From assembly GCA_021772555.1 (NCBI GenBank), contig JAJFLT010000114.1, positions 1 through 7,993 on the forward strand: a DNA stretch of 7,993 nucleotides, written 5' to 3'. Each line of letters begins with the position of its first letter. The first letter of the stretch is position 1. This DNA is from Opitutales bacterium. Its GTDB lineage: Bacteria > Verrucomicrobiota > Verrucomicrobiia > Opitutales > UBA2987. The notes under the pieces are model-generated. The model had not been told where the DNA came from. It saw nothing but the letters and a program-made list of their open reading frames with translations, and did not search any database. Of the stretch, positions 1 to 6,725 are shown piece after piece. The position numbers and the translations under genes are program-made.

Positions 1-1
1 T

Positions 2-661
2 CGGGCTCCGCATATTTACATATCTCTCCCCGGACGACTCCAGCAAGGCCGACGAGCATTGAGCGAAGAACAAGGTGAGGCCATCGGTGTGCATCATGGT
101 GGCGGCGGTTTTGGGGACATTGCAGACGGTGTTCTGCTGACCTCGCGAGCTGGCACAACCCACTATGATTTTACCTTTCGTGAAAGTTTCGTCCGACCGG
201 GAATCGGTTATAATAACTGGTCTTCACGCAATAATTATCCGGCCCTCGGCGTGGTGCCCACTGGACCCGCTGAAATGTCCATTTATGTGCAAAGAAATTA
301 CGGTCAGAAAAGCGCCTATCTGGAGCGGATGACGCTTCGCACGGATGGATTTGCCTCGGTAAACGCTCCCTATGACGGAGGAGAATTTGTAACGAAATTA
401 TTCACCTTCAGTGGTAAAAACCTGGAAATCAATTATGCAACCAGCGCTGCCGGTGGTGTTCAGGTTGAAATCCAGAACGCGAAAGGCCGCCCCATCAGCG
501 GTTATGCCCTGGCGGAATGCACCGAAATCATTGGCGATGAGATTTCACGCATCGTTGCATGGAAAAGCGGAGCGGATGTTTCTGAACTAGCGGGTAAACC
601 GGTTCGCTTAAGATTTCAAATGAAGGACGCGGATCTGTTTTCTTTCCGGTTTCGACCCTAG
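2..661 (+). CDS. GH32/GH43-like five-bladed propeller protein, C-terminal part (5' end outside window)
   Basis: The frame stays open to the left edge, so the TTG at 59 is not a start: the codons before it read RAPHIYISLPGR, which matches the HPYxRAP segment of the two paralogues in this window (genes at 3711 and 6726). The 219 visible residues hold the last propeller blade (TSRAGTTHYDF, then RPGIGYNNWSSRNNY and TGPAEMSIYV). A C-terminal beta-sandwich follows, with GGEF, LEINYATSAAG, GDEISRIVAW, PVRLRF and DADLFSFRF. Proteins of this build are common in PVC bacteria and are usually described only as glycosyl-hydrolase-like or hypothetical. Hydrolysis of a glycan is an inference from fold and context. 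In the insertion after RAP (GRRAL) and in the NWSSRNNY segment it is closer to the gene at 6726 than to the one at 3711. The stop TAG lies 19 bp before the next gene, which suggests co-transcription. Confidence 0.85.
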   Translation, partial: RAPHIYISLPGRLQQGRRALSEEQGEAIGVHHGGGGFGDIADGVLLTSRAGTTHYDFTFRESFVRPGIGYNNWSSRNNYPALGVVPTGPAEMSIYVQRNYGQKSAYLERMTLRTDGFASVNAPYDGGEFVTKLFTFSGKNLEINYATSAAGGVQVEIQNAKGRPISGYALAECTEIIGDEISRIVAWKSGADVSELAGKPVRLRFQMKDADLFSFRFRP

Positions 662-680
662 GATTTACCGCTTGTCGAAT

Positions 681-1844
681 ATGGAAGGTCAAAACATAAT
701 CAGCGTTTCCTGGGGCGATCACCTGCTATTTGGCGACAATTATGGAAAGCTCGATACGTCGGCTGCGTTGCAAAACCGCATGGAATGTTGGAAGAGGGAC
801 CTCAGCGCATCTACTATCCTTTGGCGTGAAAATAGAATCATGGCAAAGGGACATTTTTTTACGGATGAAGGACAAACCCATCCAACCGTAAAAAATAGCG
901 TAACCCGGGATGATTTTGAAGTTGTTCCCCGGCTTGGTCGGCAATTTGGGTTCAAAACCTATGTTTATGTTTCCTTATTTGATGAAGGGTGGCCTCTGCC
1001 CACCAAAAAGGAAAGAGCCGTTAGCTACCACAATTCCATGCATGGCCAGAAGATAAGCTGGCAAAGCGAATTCAGCCGTAAACATCCAGAATACATGACA
1101 ATAAATAGATCTGGAGAGATAAAACAATGGGGAGTTTTGTGTCTCGCTTATCAGGAAGTGAGGACGCACTTTTGTGAGCGATATCTGGCTCTGCTGAACG
1201 GACATGACTTTGATGGCCTGTTTGTCTGCCTTCGATCCCAATCGAAACCGGCGGAATTTGCGGATCAATTTGGGTTTAACGAGCCGATCCGAAAAGAGTA
1301 TTTAAACCGGTATGGCGTTGATATTCTCGAAGAGGATTTCGATTTGCAAAACTGGAGAGATTTACAGGGGGAATATCTCACCCTATTTCTATCCGAATTG
1401 AGAAGGGCGCTAAATGAAATGGGCGCAAAATTATCGATCGGCATTCCCCGAGGGGATGTCATTGGGGCTCCCTTGGGGAATTGGACCTTGCAGTGGAGAG
1501 ATTGGATAACCAAAGATTTGATTGATGCCCTCGTGATCGATCAGAACTCATCCGTATGCCCCTCGATGTGGATTCAATTGTGGCCAATGCACCGGGGTTA
1601 CGGATATTTACAAAACCATCCCGAAAGAATTAGCAAGTGCGACTTGATTGAGGAGTTGGATCAATCTTATGATCCATTGATTGATGACCACAATACCAAC
1701 TTGTTTATCGCTCGTCAATGGCGCGATCGAAACTCGAAGGAAGAAATGAAACTGGTTTCGAACCCCTCAGTAACGGGGTTGGTATTCAGCTCATTCCGGT
1801 TCGACAATCCTGAAGCGATCAACAAGGGAAACTGGAAAGCTTAA
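681..1844 (+). CDS. GH10-like TIM-barrel putative glycosyl hydrolase (family 10 glycosylhydrolase / COG1649-like)
   Basis: 387 residues from the ATG at 681. A TTG at 672 in the same frame would add three residues, but no ribosome binding site favours it. The N-terminus runs straight into strand 1 (IISVSWGDHLL, residues 6-16) with no signal peptide, so the protein is predicted to be cytoplasmic. Segments that look like successive barrel strands and active-site loops are ILWRE (46-50), YVYVSLFDEGWP (94-105), a WQSEF block (127-131), WGVLCLAY (150-157), DFDGLFVCLRSQ (176-187), FGFNEP (197-202), LSIGIPRGD (251-259), IDQNSSVCPSMW (286-297), ARQW (344-347) and GLVFSSFRFDN (366-376). Asp/Glu at DEGW, DFDG and FNEP are candidate catalytic acids, but this is inference. 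The family is a distant GH10-like clan of unknown substrate, common in Planctomycetota and Verrucomicrobiota. Placed between a propeller gene and an exported protein, it probably acts on the same glycan. The superfamily call is fairly safe and the activity is not. Confidence 0.72.
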   Translation: MEGQNIISVSWGDHLLFGDNYGKLDTSAALQNRMECWKRDLSASTILWRENRIMAKGHFFTDEGQTHPTVKNSVTRDDFEVVPRLGRQFGFKTYVYVSLFDEGWPLPTKKERAVSYHNSMHGQKISWQSEFSRKHPEYMTINRSGEIKQWGVLCLAYQEVRTHFCERYLALLNGHDFDGLFVCLRSQSKPAEFADQFGFNEPIRKEYLNRYGVDILEEDFDLQNWRDLQGEYLTLFLSELRRALNEMGAKLSIGIPRGDVIGAPLGNWTLQWRDWITKDLIDALVIDQNSSVCPSMWIQLWPMHRGYGYLQNHPERISKCDLIEELDQSYDPLIDDHNTNLFIARQWRDRNSKEEMKLVSNPSVTGLVFSSFRFDNPEAINKGNWKA

Positions 1845-1897
1845 TTTTTTCAATTATAACCGCTTAGAGCTATTTTAATCTGTCACTACTAAAAATC

Positions 1898-3604
1898 ATG
1901 AAAAGAAAAATACTAGCAAAGATTGTTTACCTTGGAATTTTCGTTTGGATTTCCTCCTCTTTGATTGCGAGCGAACTTTTTAGTCCGGAGGCCGCTCCCC
2001 GCCCCAAAGTATTGATGGACTATTACCATCATAAAAAGCCGGGAACAAAGGTTGGCGAACACCAAATTACCGGGGCATGGGCGACCAACATTGGAAGGTA
2101 CGGGTGGGATGATTTTGCCCATACCAATAGTTTCGACCCATTTTTTATGGCGCTGGAAAAGGAATTCGCATTAACGATCCATGATTCGTCCTTTACGAAA
2201 ACCGCCTTGGGTGAAACTGATATCGTGTTGATTATAAATCCGGATAGTCCATCGATGGTTCCCGATATACCGGTAATCAGCGACCAGGAAATTGCTGCCT
2301 TAACCGAGTTTGTTTCAGAAGGGGGCAGTTTATGTGTTTTTATAAACAGCCGGGGACACGATTCCGGGAAATTCGAAGATGTGCAGTTGCGTAAGCTGGC
2401 TAATGTTTTCGGGTTGGACTGGAATGACGACGACACAAAATATTCTAACATAGATGTTGGTGCAGGGCATCCCTATTTTCACGATATTGACGTTTTTCAC
2501 TACGGCGCGGGTTGCACCATGAAAATTCTTCCCAACGCCCAGGATCCTCGTGTGCTGTTGCAGGTTTACGAAGACAAAGGGTATCCGGATGTTGATGTCG
2601 ATGGTGCCGGAATTGTTCTGGTTCGCTATGGCAAGGGGAAAATGCTGCTGGTGGGTGATACAGGATCATGGGGTGCCAATATGTCTCGCCCGTGGACTGA
2701 AAATCAAAGATTCCTGAAACAAATGTTTCGGTATCTAAAGAAAGACAATGGAGTTGAAGTGCCCTCGTTTTCCGTTGGAGAGCGGTACCGGTATGAAGTC
2801 AAGATTGCGGAACTTAAATCTATTCCGAAGGATAATTCGTTTAACGATATCGAACAGCCTCATTACCGTATGTATGTCCCACGCCCGAAAACAAAAATAC
2901 CCTTTTTCGAAGCGAGTGGGGTGGTCGATTTAAATTGTCTAATTGTTAATGATCAAAAGGCGCGGAATTTTGAAGTTAACCTCGCGGAAATGAATTATTT
3001 CGACTCGGCGATCACGCATGACAAAAATAAACTTTCAATTTCGACGAACCGTCAGGGAGCCGTGGAGGAAATCCGTTCAGAAGGGGATGTAGCCGGTTGG
3101 TTGGGGCCCGATGTTTCGCATCTTTTCGGTTTTCTCCCGATTGATGGTATTCGCATTGGAGATCGTTGGGAAAAAATGGAGCGCTTACGAATTCCCACTG
3201 TTAAAGGTGCGGATATTCCAACCGTAAAAGATGTCGAAGTGGAAATGTCCTATTTGCGCGATGAACGCCTAGAGGGTCATGATTGCAGGGTTATTCGCAC
3301 CTCAAAAGTGGCTTGGCTTCCGGAAATTGGAGTAACCTTGGAAGATATATTGCCAACGGCTGAAATTCGCAATTTGCAAGGGGTCAATTGGGAGTTCATG
3401 GCTGGACGCGCGGGACGTCTGCTCTATCGGCGAGAACAATGGATCGATAAGGACAATGGAGTGGTTATCCGCGCCAAAGCCCAAACCCGTATTGTCGTCT
3501 GGACACAGGATTTACGCGAAGCCAAAGGAATTTCCAATTCTGAAATCGACAACAATAGCGTTAGCGCGCATTCGCATGTCGTAGAATTTCAACTTATCAA
3601 TTAG
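1898..3604 (+). CDS. Exported two-domain protein: DUF4350/ThuA-like (GATase1-fold) N-terminal domain plus unknown C-terminal domain
   Basis: 568 residues. Residues 1-25 form a signal peptide: basic MKRKILAK, a hydrophobic core, then a small-residue cleavage region near LIAS. Residues about 36-283 look like the class I glutamine-amidotransferase-like fold of DUF4350/ThuA-type proteins. It has a first strand PKVLMDYYHHK, DIVLIINPDSPS (108-119), the helix and turn ISDQEIAALTEFVSEGGSL (127-145), a HPYF segment (191-194), and GKGKMLLVGDTGSW (245-258) followed by a terminal helix. No Cys sits in a nucleophile-elbow context, so enzymatic amidotransferase activity is unlikely. Residues about 290-568 are beta-rich and contain GIRIGDRWEKMERL (417-430), DERLEGHDCRVIRTSK (455-470) and NGVVIRAKAQTRIVVW (520-535). 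I do not recognise this part; the 'GDRW ... DERLEGHDC' pattern is loosely like DUF6263/LolA-like exported domains. The gene starts 53 bp after the previous stop, without a Shine-Dalgarno sequence. Binding or processing of an extracytoplasmic carbohydrate is only a guess from context. Confidence 0.62.
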   Translation: MKRKILAKIVYLGIFVWISSSLIASELFSPEAAPRPKVLMDYYHHKKPGTKVGEHQITGAWATNIGRYGWDDFAHTNSFDPFFMALEKEFALTIHDSSFTKTALGETDIVLIINPDSPSMVPDIPVISDQEIAALTEFVSEGGSLCVFINSRGHDSGKFEDVQLRKLANVFGLDWNDDDTKYSNIDVGAGHPYFHDIDVFHYGAGCTMKILPNAQDPRVLLQVYEDKGYPDVDVDGAGIVLVRYGKGKMLLVGDTGSWGANMSRPWTENQRFLKQMFRYLKKDNGVEVPSFSVGERYRYEVKIAELKSIPKDNSFNDIEQPHYRMYVPRPKTKIPFFEASGVVDLNCLIVNDQKARNFEVNLAEMNYFDSAITHDKNKLSISTNRQGAVEEIRSEGDVAGWLGPDVSHLFGFLPIDGIRIGDRWEKMERLRIPTVKGADIPTVKDVEVEMSYLRDERLEGHDCRVIRTSKVAWLPEIGVTLEDILPTAEIRNLQGVNWEFMAGRAGRLLYRREQWIDKDNGVVIRAKAQTRIVVWTQDLREAKGISNSEIDNNSVSAHSHVVEFQLIN

Positions 3605-3611
3605 AGATTGT

Positions 3612-3634
3612 CAGCCAACCCCGCGACTTGGCTG
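3612..3634. repeat. Inverted repeat (possible hairpin) after the exported-protein gene
   Basis: CAGCCAA at 3612-3618 and its exact reverse complement TTGGCTG at 3628-3634 surround a 9-nt loop, CCCCGCGAC, starting 8 bases after the stop codon of the upstream gene. No T-run follows directly (the downstream bases are CAGTGTGCC), so this is not a typical intrinsic terminator. It could slow or stop transcription with help, or stabilise the 3' end of the upstream mRNA. A 7-bp stem of this kind can arise by chance. Confidence 0.4.
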
Positions 3635-3680
3635 CAGTGTGCCTTTCTTCGGTAATAATAGCTTCGCTTCCCGAAAATGA

Positions 3681-3696
3681 ATCTTTGGCCTAAGAT
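3681..3696. promoter_or_regulatory. 16-bp near-palindrome, candidate operator
   Basis: ATCTTTGGCCTAAGAT is symmetrical in 7 of its 8 base pairs (only the central T/T position fails) and ends 14 bases before the ATG of the propeller gene at 3711. Length and symmetry suit a dimeric repressor such as a LacI-type sugar regulator, and the GGCC core is central as in many such sites. No regulator gene is present in the window and no second copy was found, so this is a candidate only. Confidence 0.3.
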
Positions 3697-3710
3697 GAAA
3701 CATTATAAAT

Positions 3711-5147
3711 ATGGAAGAAAGTAAAGTTTTTCGGATAAACGGAAGCCGCCAGCTATTCGTTGATAGCCTATTAGTTGAAGAAATCCGGGGATTAAACTTT
3801 AAAATCCATGCGCCAATTCCTAGGGAAAAAGTTCTCGAGTTAAATATGCCATGGGAGGGCTGCGGTAGTTGGGGTCCAACCATAATTAAGGATGGTGATA
3901 AGTTCCGCATGTGGTATCGGGCATTGGGTGATTGGTCCAAGGACGAATCCGTTCCAGAGGAAGAAATTGTTTACTTTACAGCCTACGCCGAAAGCGACGA
4001 TGGCAGAAATTGGAACCGTCCGAACCTTGGGCTTATCGAGTTTGAGGGTTCCAGGGACAATAACATCGTCTTCGACCGATCGGACATGAAAAATGCGGGT
4101 GTATTCTTAGATAGCAAACCTTCGGTAGATTCTAATACTCGATTCAAGGCCGTCGGTGCTCTTGGTAGCGGTGCGCGGCCATCTGAAATTCGTGGCATGT
4201 CCTCTCCGGACGGGCTACGCTGGAATTATGTCAATGATGGAGAACCCCTTTTTGTAGCGGAGGAGCCGGATTGGGCGTTTGATAGTCCTGTCAACGCGTT
4301 TTATGACACCAATTCAGAACGTTATGTCATTTATACAAGAGGGTGGTACCCTGATACCCCCGACAATAAGATACGGGCTATCCGCACGGCTACGTCGAAG
4401 GATTTCATACATTGGTCTCCCTGGAGCTTCATCAAGTTGATTAATTGGAGTGATAGTAATTGGAAACAACATTTATATACGAATTCGGCACATCCGTATT
4501 ATCGTGCTCCGGAATACACATTTATGTTTCCGAAACGTTTAACTGTTAATCGAAAATACTTCAAGGACTGGCGTTATGACGGTGTCTCTGATGTGCTCTT
4601 CTTAGCCAGCCGTGATGGCATTCACTTTGATAATTTTGCCAACGAGGTTTTCTTAACACCAGGTTTGGATACATTAAATTGGTATGACAGGGCCATGTAT
4701 ATTGCACCGTCCCTGGTGAATACCGGGCCTGGAGAAATGTCTTTTTACGCGATCCAGAATCATAGGACGGATAAAGTCCATATACGGAGATTTTCAATGC
4801 GGGAAGATGGTATAATTTCCCTACATGCTTCCGGGAAAGGTGGAGAGTTTCAGACGAAGCCTATAAACTTTACTGGTGAACAACTGGAAATTAATTTTTC
4901 AACCAGCGCCGCCGGCTCTATTTATGTCGAATTGTTGGATATAAACGGACACAGCATTCCAGGTTTTGGCATGGACGATGGTGCCGTCATATTTGGGGAC
5001 GAAATAAGAAGAATCGTTCAGTGGGAAAACCATGATTCACTCAAAAAATGGCAAGGACAGCCGGTGCGTCTTCGTTTTAAAATGATGGAGGCGGATTTAT
5101 TTAGTTTCAGATTTGTTTCTGATCCTATTGATCCAGAAAGTGAATGA
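3711..5147 (+). CDS. GH32/GH43-like five-bladed propeller protein, complete, no signal peptide
   Basis: 478 residues. The N-terminus MEESKVFRINGSRQLFVD lacks a signal peptide, so a cytoplasmic location is predicted. The propeller spans about residues 14-345 and shows a recurring 'S-x-D-G-x-x-W' blade motif: SDDGRNW (95-101), SPDGLRW (165-171), SKDFIHW (229-235) and SRDGIHF (300-306). Other family marks are RQLFVD (13-18), PWEGCGSWGPT (47-57), FRMWYR (65-70), DNNIVFD (116-122) and HPYYRAP (261-267). Residues about 378-469 are a beta-sandwich with GGEF, LEINFSTSAAG, FGDEIRRIVQW, PVRLRF and EADLFSFRF, collinear with the end of the gene at 2-661. Classical GH32 motifs (WMNDPNG, RDP, EC) are absent, so the activity is uncertain. 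ATG 3711 is the natural start, just before the conserved RQLFVD strand, and has no Shine-Dalgarno sequence. The neighbouring sugar-type symporter suggests that it acts on an imported saccharide. Confidence 0.82.
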   Translation: MEESKVFRINGSRQLFVDSLLVEEIRGLNFKIHAPIPREKVLELNMPWEGCGSWGPTIIKDGDKFRMWYRALGDWSKDESVPEEEIVYFTAYAESDDGRNWNRPNLGLIEFEGSRDNNIVFDRSDMKNAGVFLDSKPSVDSNTRFKAVGALGSGARPSEIRGMSSPDGLRWNYVNDGEPLFVAEEPDWAFDSPVNAFYDTNSERYVIYTRGWYPDTPDNKIRAIRTATSKDFIHWSPWSFIKLINWSDSNWKQHLYTNSAHPYYRAPEYTFMFPKRLTVNRKYFKDWRYDGVSDVLFLASRDGIHFDNFANEVFLTPGLDTLNWYDRAMYIAPSLVNTGPGEMSFYAIQNHRTDKVHIRRFSMREDGIISLHASGKGGEFQTKPINFTGEQLEINFSTSAAGSIYVELLDINGHSIPGFGMDDGAVIFGDEIRRIVQWENHDSLKKWQGQPVRLRFKMMEADLFSFRFVSDPIDPESE

Positions 5148-5157
5148 TTAATATGAC

Positions 5158-5206
5158 AAACCGGAAAAGTAATGTTCGCTGGCGCCGATTGGTATTTCCG
5201 GTTTTT
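5158..5206 (+). terminator. Perfect 10-bp inverted repeat with T-run, terminator-like
   Basis: AAACCGGAAA (5158-5167) and TTTCCGGTTT (5195-5204) are exact reverse complements separated by a 27-nt loop, and the right arm continues into TTTTT (5202-5206). It begins 10 bases after the stop codon of the propeller gene. A GC centre flanked by A and T tracts suits a Rho-independent terminator working in either direction, but the loop is long and the stem has only four G-C pairs. An operator for the symporter promoter is an alternative, since the right arm abuts the -35-like box at 5205. Confidence 0.5.
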
Positions 5207-5233
5207 GGCAGAAGTGAACATAACGAATAAAAT
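5205..5233 (+). promoter_or_regulatory. Candidate sigma-70-type promoter for the symporter gene, nearly leaderless
   Basis: TTGGCA (5205-5210, five of six matches to TTGACA) lies exactly 17 nt before TAAAAT (5228-5233, five of six matches to TATAAT). Transcription would start about 6-8 nt downstream, at about 5239-5241, directly before the ATG at 5242, giving an mRNA with almost no 5' leader. This agrees with the lack of any Shine-Dalgarno sequence there. An overlapping TATAAG at 5233-5238 could shift the -10 element. The -35 box begins inside the T-run of the inverted repeat. Confidence 0.35.
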
Positions 5234-5241
5234 ATAAGACT

Positions 5242-6687
5242 ATGGAGTTCATCGATTATTTAATTATAGCAGTGTATTTAATTGCTTCAATGGGTGTTGG
5301 AATTGCCTTTCGTGGAAAGCAGGATAACGCCGATGATTATTTTCAAGCGGGTGGAAGATTTTCCAGTAACTTCCAGTTGATTCTCGTTGGGTTCAGTATT
5401 GCCGCGACCCTTTTCAGCGGTATCAGCTTCCTCAGCTATCCAAGCGTAACCTATGGCACTGGTATACGGATGCTTTTGGTATTGGTTAGCTTTCCCGCAT
5501 GTTGGGCACTCCTCCATTTTTGGTTTCTGCCCAGGTTTTTTCAACACGATGTCAAACATCCGTATGATATAATTGAAGATCAGCTTGGTCGTTCCGTTAG
5601 AATGGTTGCGTCCACCATGTTCATATTTTTGCGGATATTCTGGATGGGCGCCCTCATTTATGCGCCGACCCTCATGATTATCACTTCCGCTGGATTAAAC
5701 GATAATCTTTTTTGGCCCATCATTCTGACAATCGGCATTGTTAGTACCGTTTACACTACCATAGGCGGTATTCGTGGCGTAATAATAACCGATGCCATAC
5801 AATTTATGGTAATTTTAATCGGTGTTGGGACGGTGGTGTTTTATTCCATTACCCAGACGCAAGGATCTTTAAGTGATATTTTTTCCTATCTGAAAGAGAG
5901 CGATCATCTCAAACTCGCCAATTTCACGTTCGATCCCTCCGAGAATTTCTCTTTCTGGACTCTAACCGTTGGGATACTGGTGGTCAACCTTGGTATTTAT
6001 GTTGCCGACCAGATGTCCCTGCAACGTTATCTGGCCACAGGAAGTGTCAAAGCGGCGAGCCGGTCTTTTGCCATAAATGTCATCGGCGCGGCAATTGTTG
6101 TCACGACTCTGGTCTTTCTCGGGTTGGTGTTGGCTGCCTGGTATGGCTTAAATCCCGACCCTCTCCTGCCACAAGAAAGTGACAAAATATTTCCCTATTT
6201 TATCGCCACTCAGATTCCTCAAGGTATAGCTGGATTATTGATAGCGGCCATTTTGGCGGCGACGATGAGTAGCATGACGAGCGGAATCAACGCCTTGGCT
6301 GGTTGCCTCACCAATGATTTCTATTCGCGCTTCGGTGAGAGAAGTGAAAAATCCCTGCTGAAGTTTGGAAGAGTCACCTGCATTGTTGTCGGTTTGCTTT
6401 CCACCATTTCGGCGGGATTTCTAGACAAAATCGGATCCATTTGGGATATTACGCAAACCATTGGAGGGTGCTTTTTGGGGCCATTGTTTGCAGTAATCAT
6501 TTTTGCCATACATGAGTTCAAGTTTCGGCCGTTGTTTATTATCGCCGGCGTTATTTTGGGTTTTGCTACCGGATTGATTATTTCTTTCTCATTCGTCGCC
6601 AGTTTATGGAGTCCTCCCGGCGCTTTCATTGTGGCATTTCTGGTTCCATTTACGGAACGGCTATTTTTGAAAAAGGTTTCCGGGTGA
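5242..6687 (+). CDS. Sodium:solute symporter, SSS family (probable sugar or glycoside importer)
   Basis: 481 residues, strongly hydrophobic, with about 12-13 membrane helices and little else. Helix 1 (5-22) is followed by the family hallmark ADDYFQAGGR (30-39). Next come the GFSIAATLFSGISFL helix (50-64), the helix ending TTIGGIRGVIITDAIQFMVI (172-191, the SSS 'GG-x-x-x-V-x-x-TD-x-x-Q' signature), DQMSLQRYLA (256-265) and ILAATMSSMTSGINALAG (337-354). In this last helix A340, S343 and S344 are spaced like the sodium-binding A361/S364/S365 of the Vibrio sugar symporter vSGLT, so sodium coupling is likely. The protein is slightly shorter than many SSS members but looks complete. The substrate is not readable; the surrounding glycosidase-like genes point to a sugar, uronate or small glycoside. 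The start ATG 5242 leads directly into helix 1. It lies 94 bp after the preceding gene, and its stop codon overlaps a possible GTG start of the next. Confidence 0.92.
   Translation: MEFIDYLIIAVYLIASMGVGIAFRGKQDNADDYFQAGGRFSSNFQLILVGFSIAATLFSGISFLSYPSVTYGTGIRMLLVLVSFPACWALLHFWFLPRFFQHDVKHPYDIIEDQLGRSVRMVASTMFIFLRIFWMGALIYAPTLMIITSAGLNDNLFWPIILTIGIVSTVYTTIGGIRGVIITDAIQFMVILIGVGTVVFYSITQTQGSLSDIFSYLKESDHLKLANFTFDPSENFSFWTLTVGILVVNLGIYVADQMSLQRYLATGSVKAASRSFAINVIGAAIVVTTLVFLGLVLAAWYGLNPDPLLPQESDKIFPYFIATQIPQGIAGLLIAAILAATMSSMTSGINALAGCLTNDFYSRFGERSEKSLLKFGRVTCIVVGLLSTISAGFLDKIGSIWDITQTIGGCFLGPLFAVIIFAIHEFKFRPLFIIAGVILGFATGLIISFSFVASLWSPPGAFIVAFLVPFTERLFLKKVSG
6670..6687 (+). promoter_or_regulatory. 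Shine-Dalgarno-like AAAAAGG with GTGA stop/start overlap (alternative start of the last gene)
   Basis: GTG at 6684 shares GTGA with the symporter stop codon TGA (6685-6687) and is in frame with the propeller gene that follows, with no stop between. AAAAAGG at 6670-6676 sits 7 nt upstream of it, the only Shine-Dalgarno-like spacing seen in the window. Starting here would add 14 residues (VKKILADYPYLIPI) before the signal peptide and allow translational coupling. The ATG at 6726 gives the more typical signal peptide and is preferred. Confidence 0.4.
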
Positions 6688-6725
6688 AAAAAATTTTAGC
6701 TGATTATCCTTATCTTATTCCGATT

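Noticed and set aside
59..661. TTG at 59 as the start of a 200-residue protein
   Set aside because: The frame is open to the window edge and the preceding codons encode RAPHIY, a conserved family segment, so the gene begins upstream of the window.
672..680. TTG at 672 as the start of the GH10-like gene
   Set aside because: The ATG at 681 is three codons further and sits at a natural N-terminus; no ribosome binding site supports the TTG.
1845..1897. T-rich stretch after the GH10-like gene as a terminator
   Set aside because: TTTTTT follows the stop codon, but no stable inverted repeat precedes it, and the 53-bp gap fits an operon.
2029..2451. 140-codon open frame on the minus strand
   Set aside because: It lies wholly inside the well-supported exported-protein gene, shows no recognisable motif, and looks like an antisense shadow. 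The other minus-strand frames are of the same kind.
3684..3709. TTGGCC and TATAAA as a promoter for the gene at 3711
   Set aside because: The spacing is only 13 nt and the -35 match is weak (four of six), so it was not called as a promoter.
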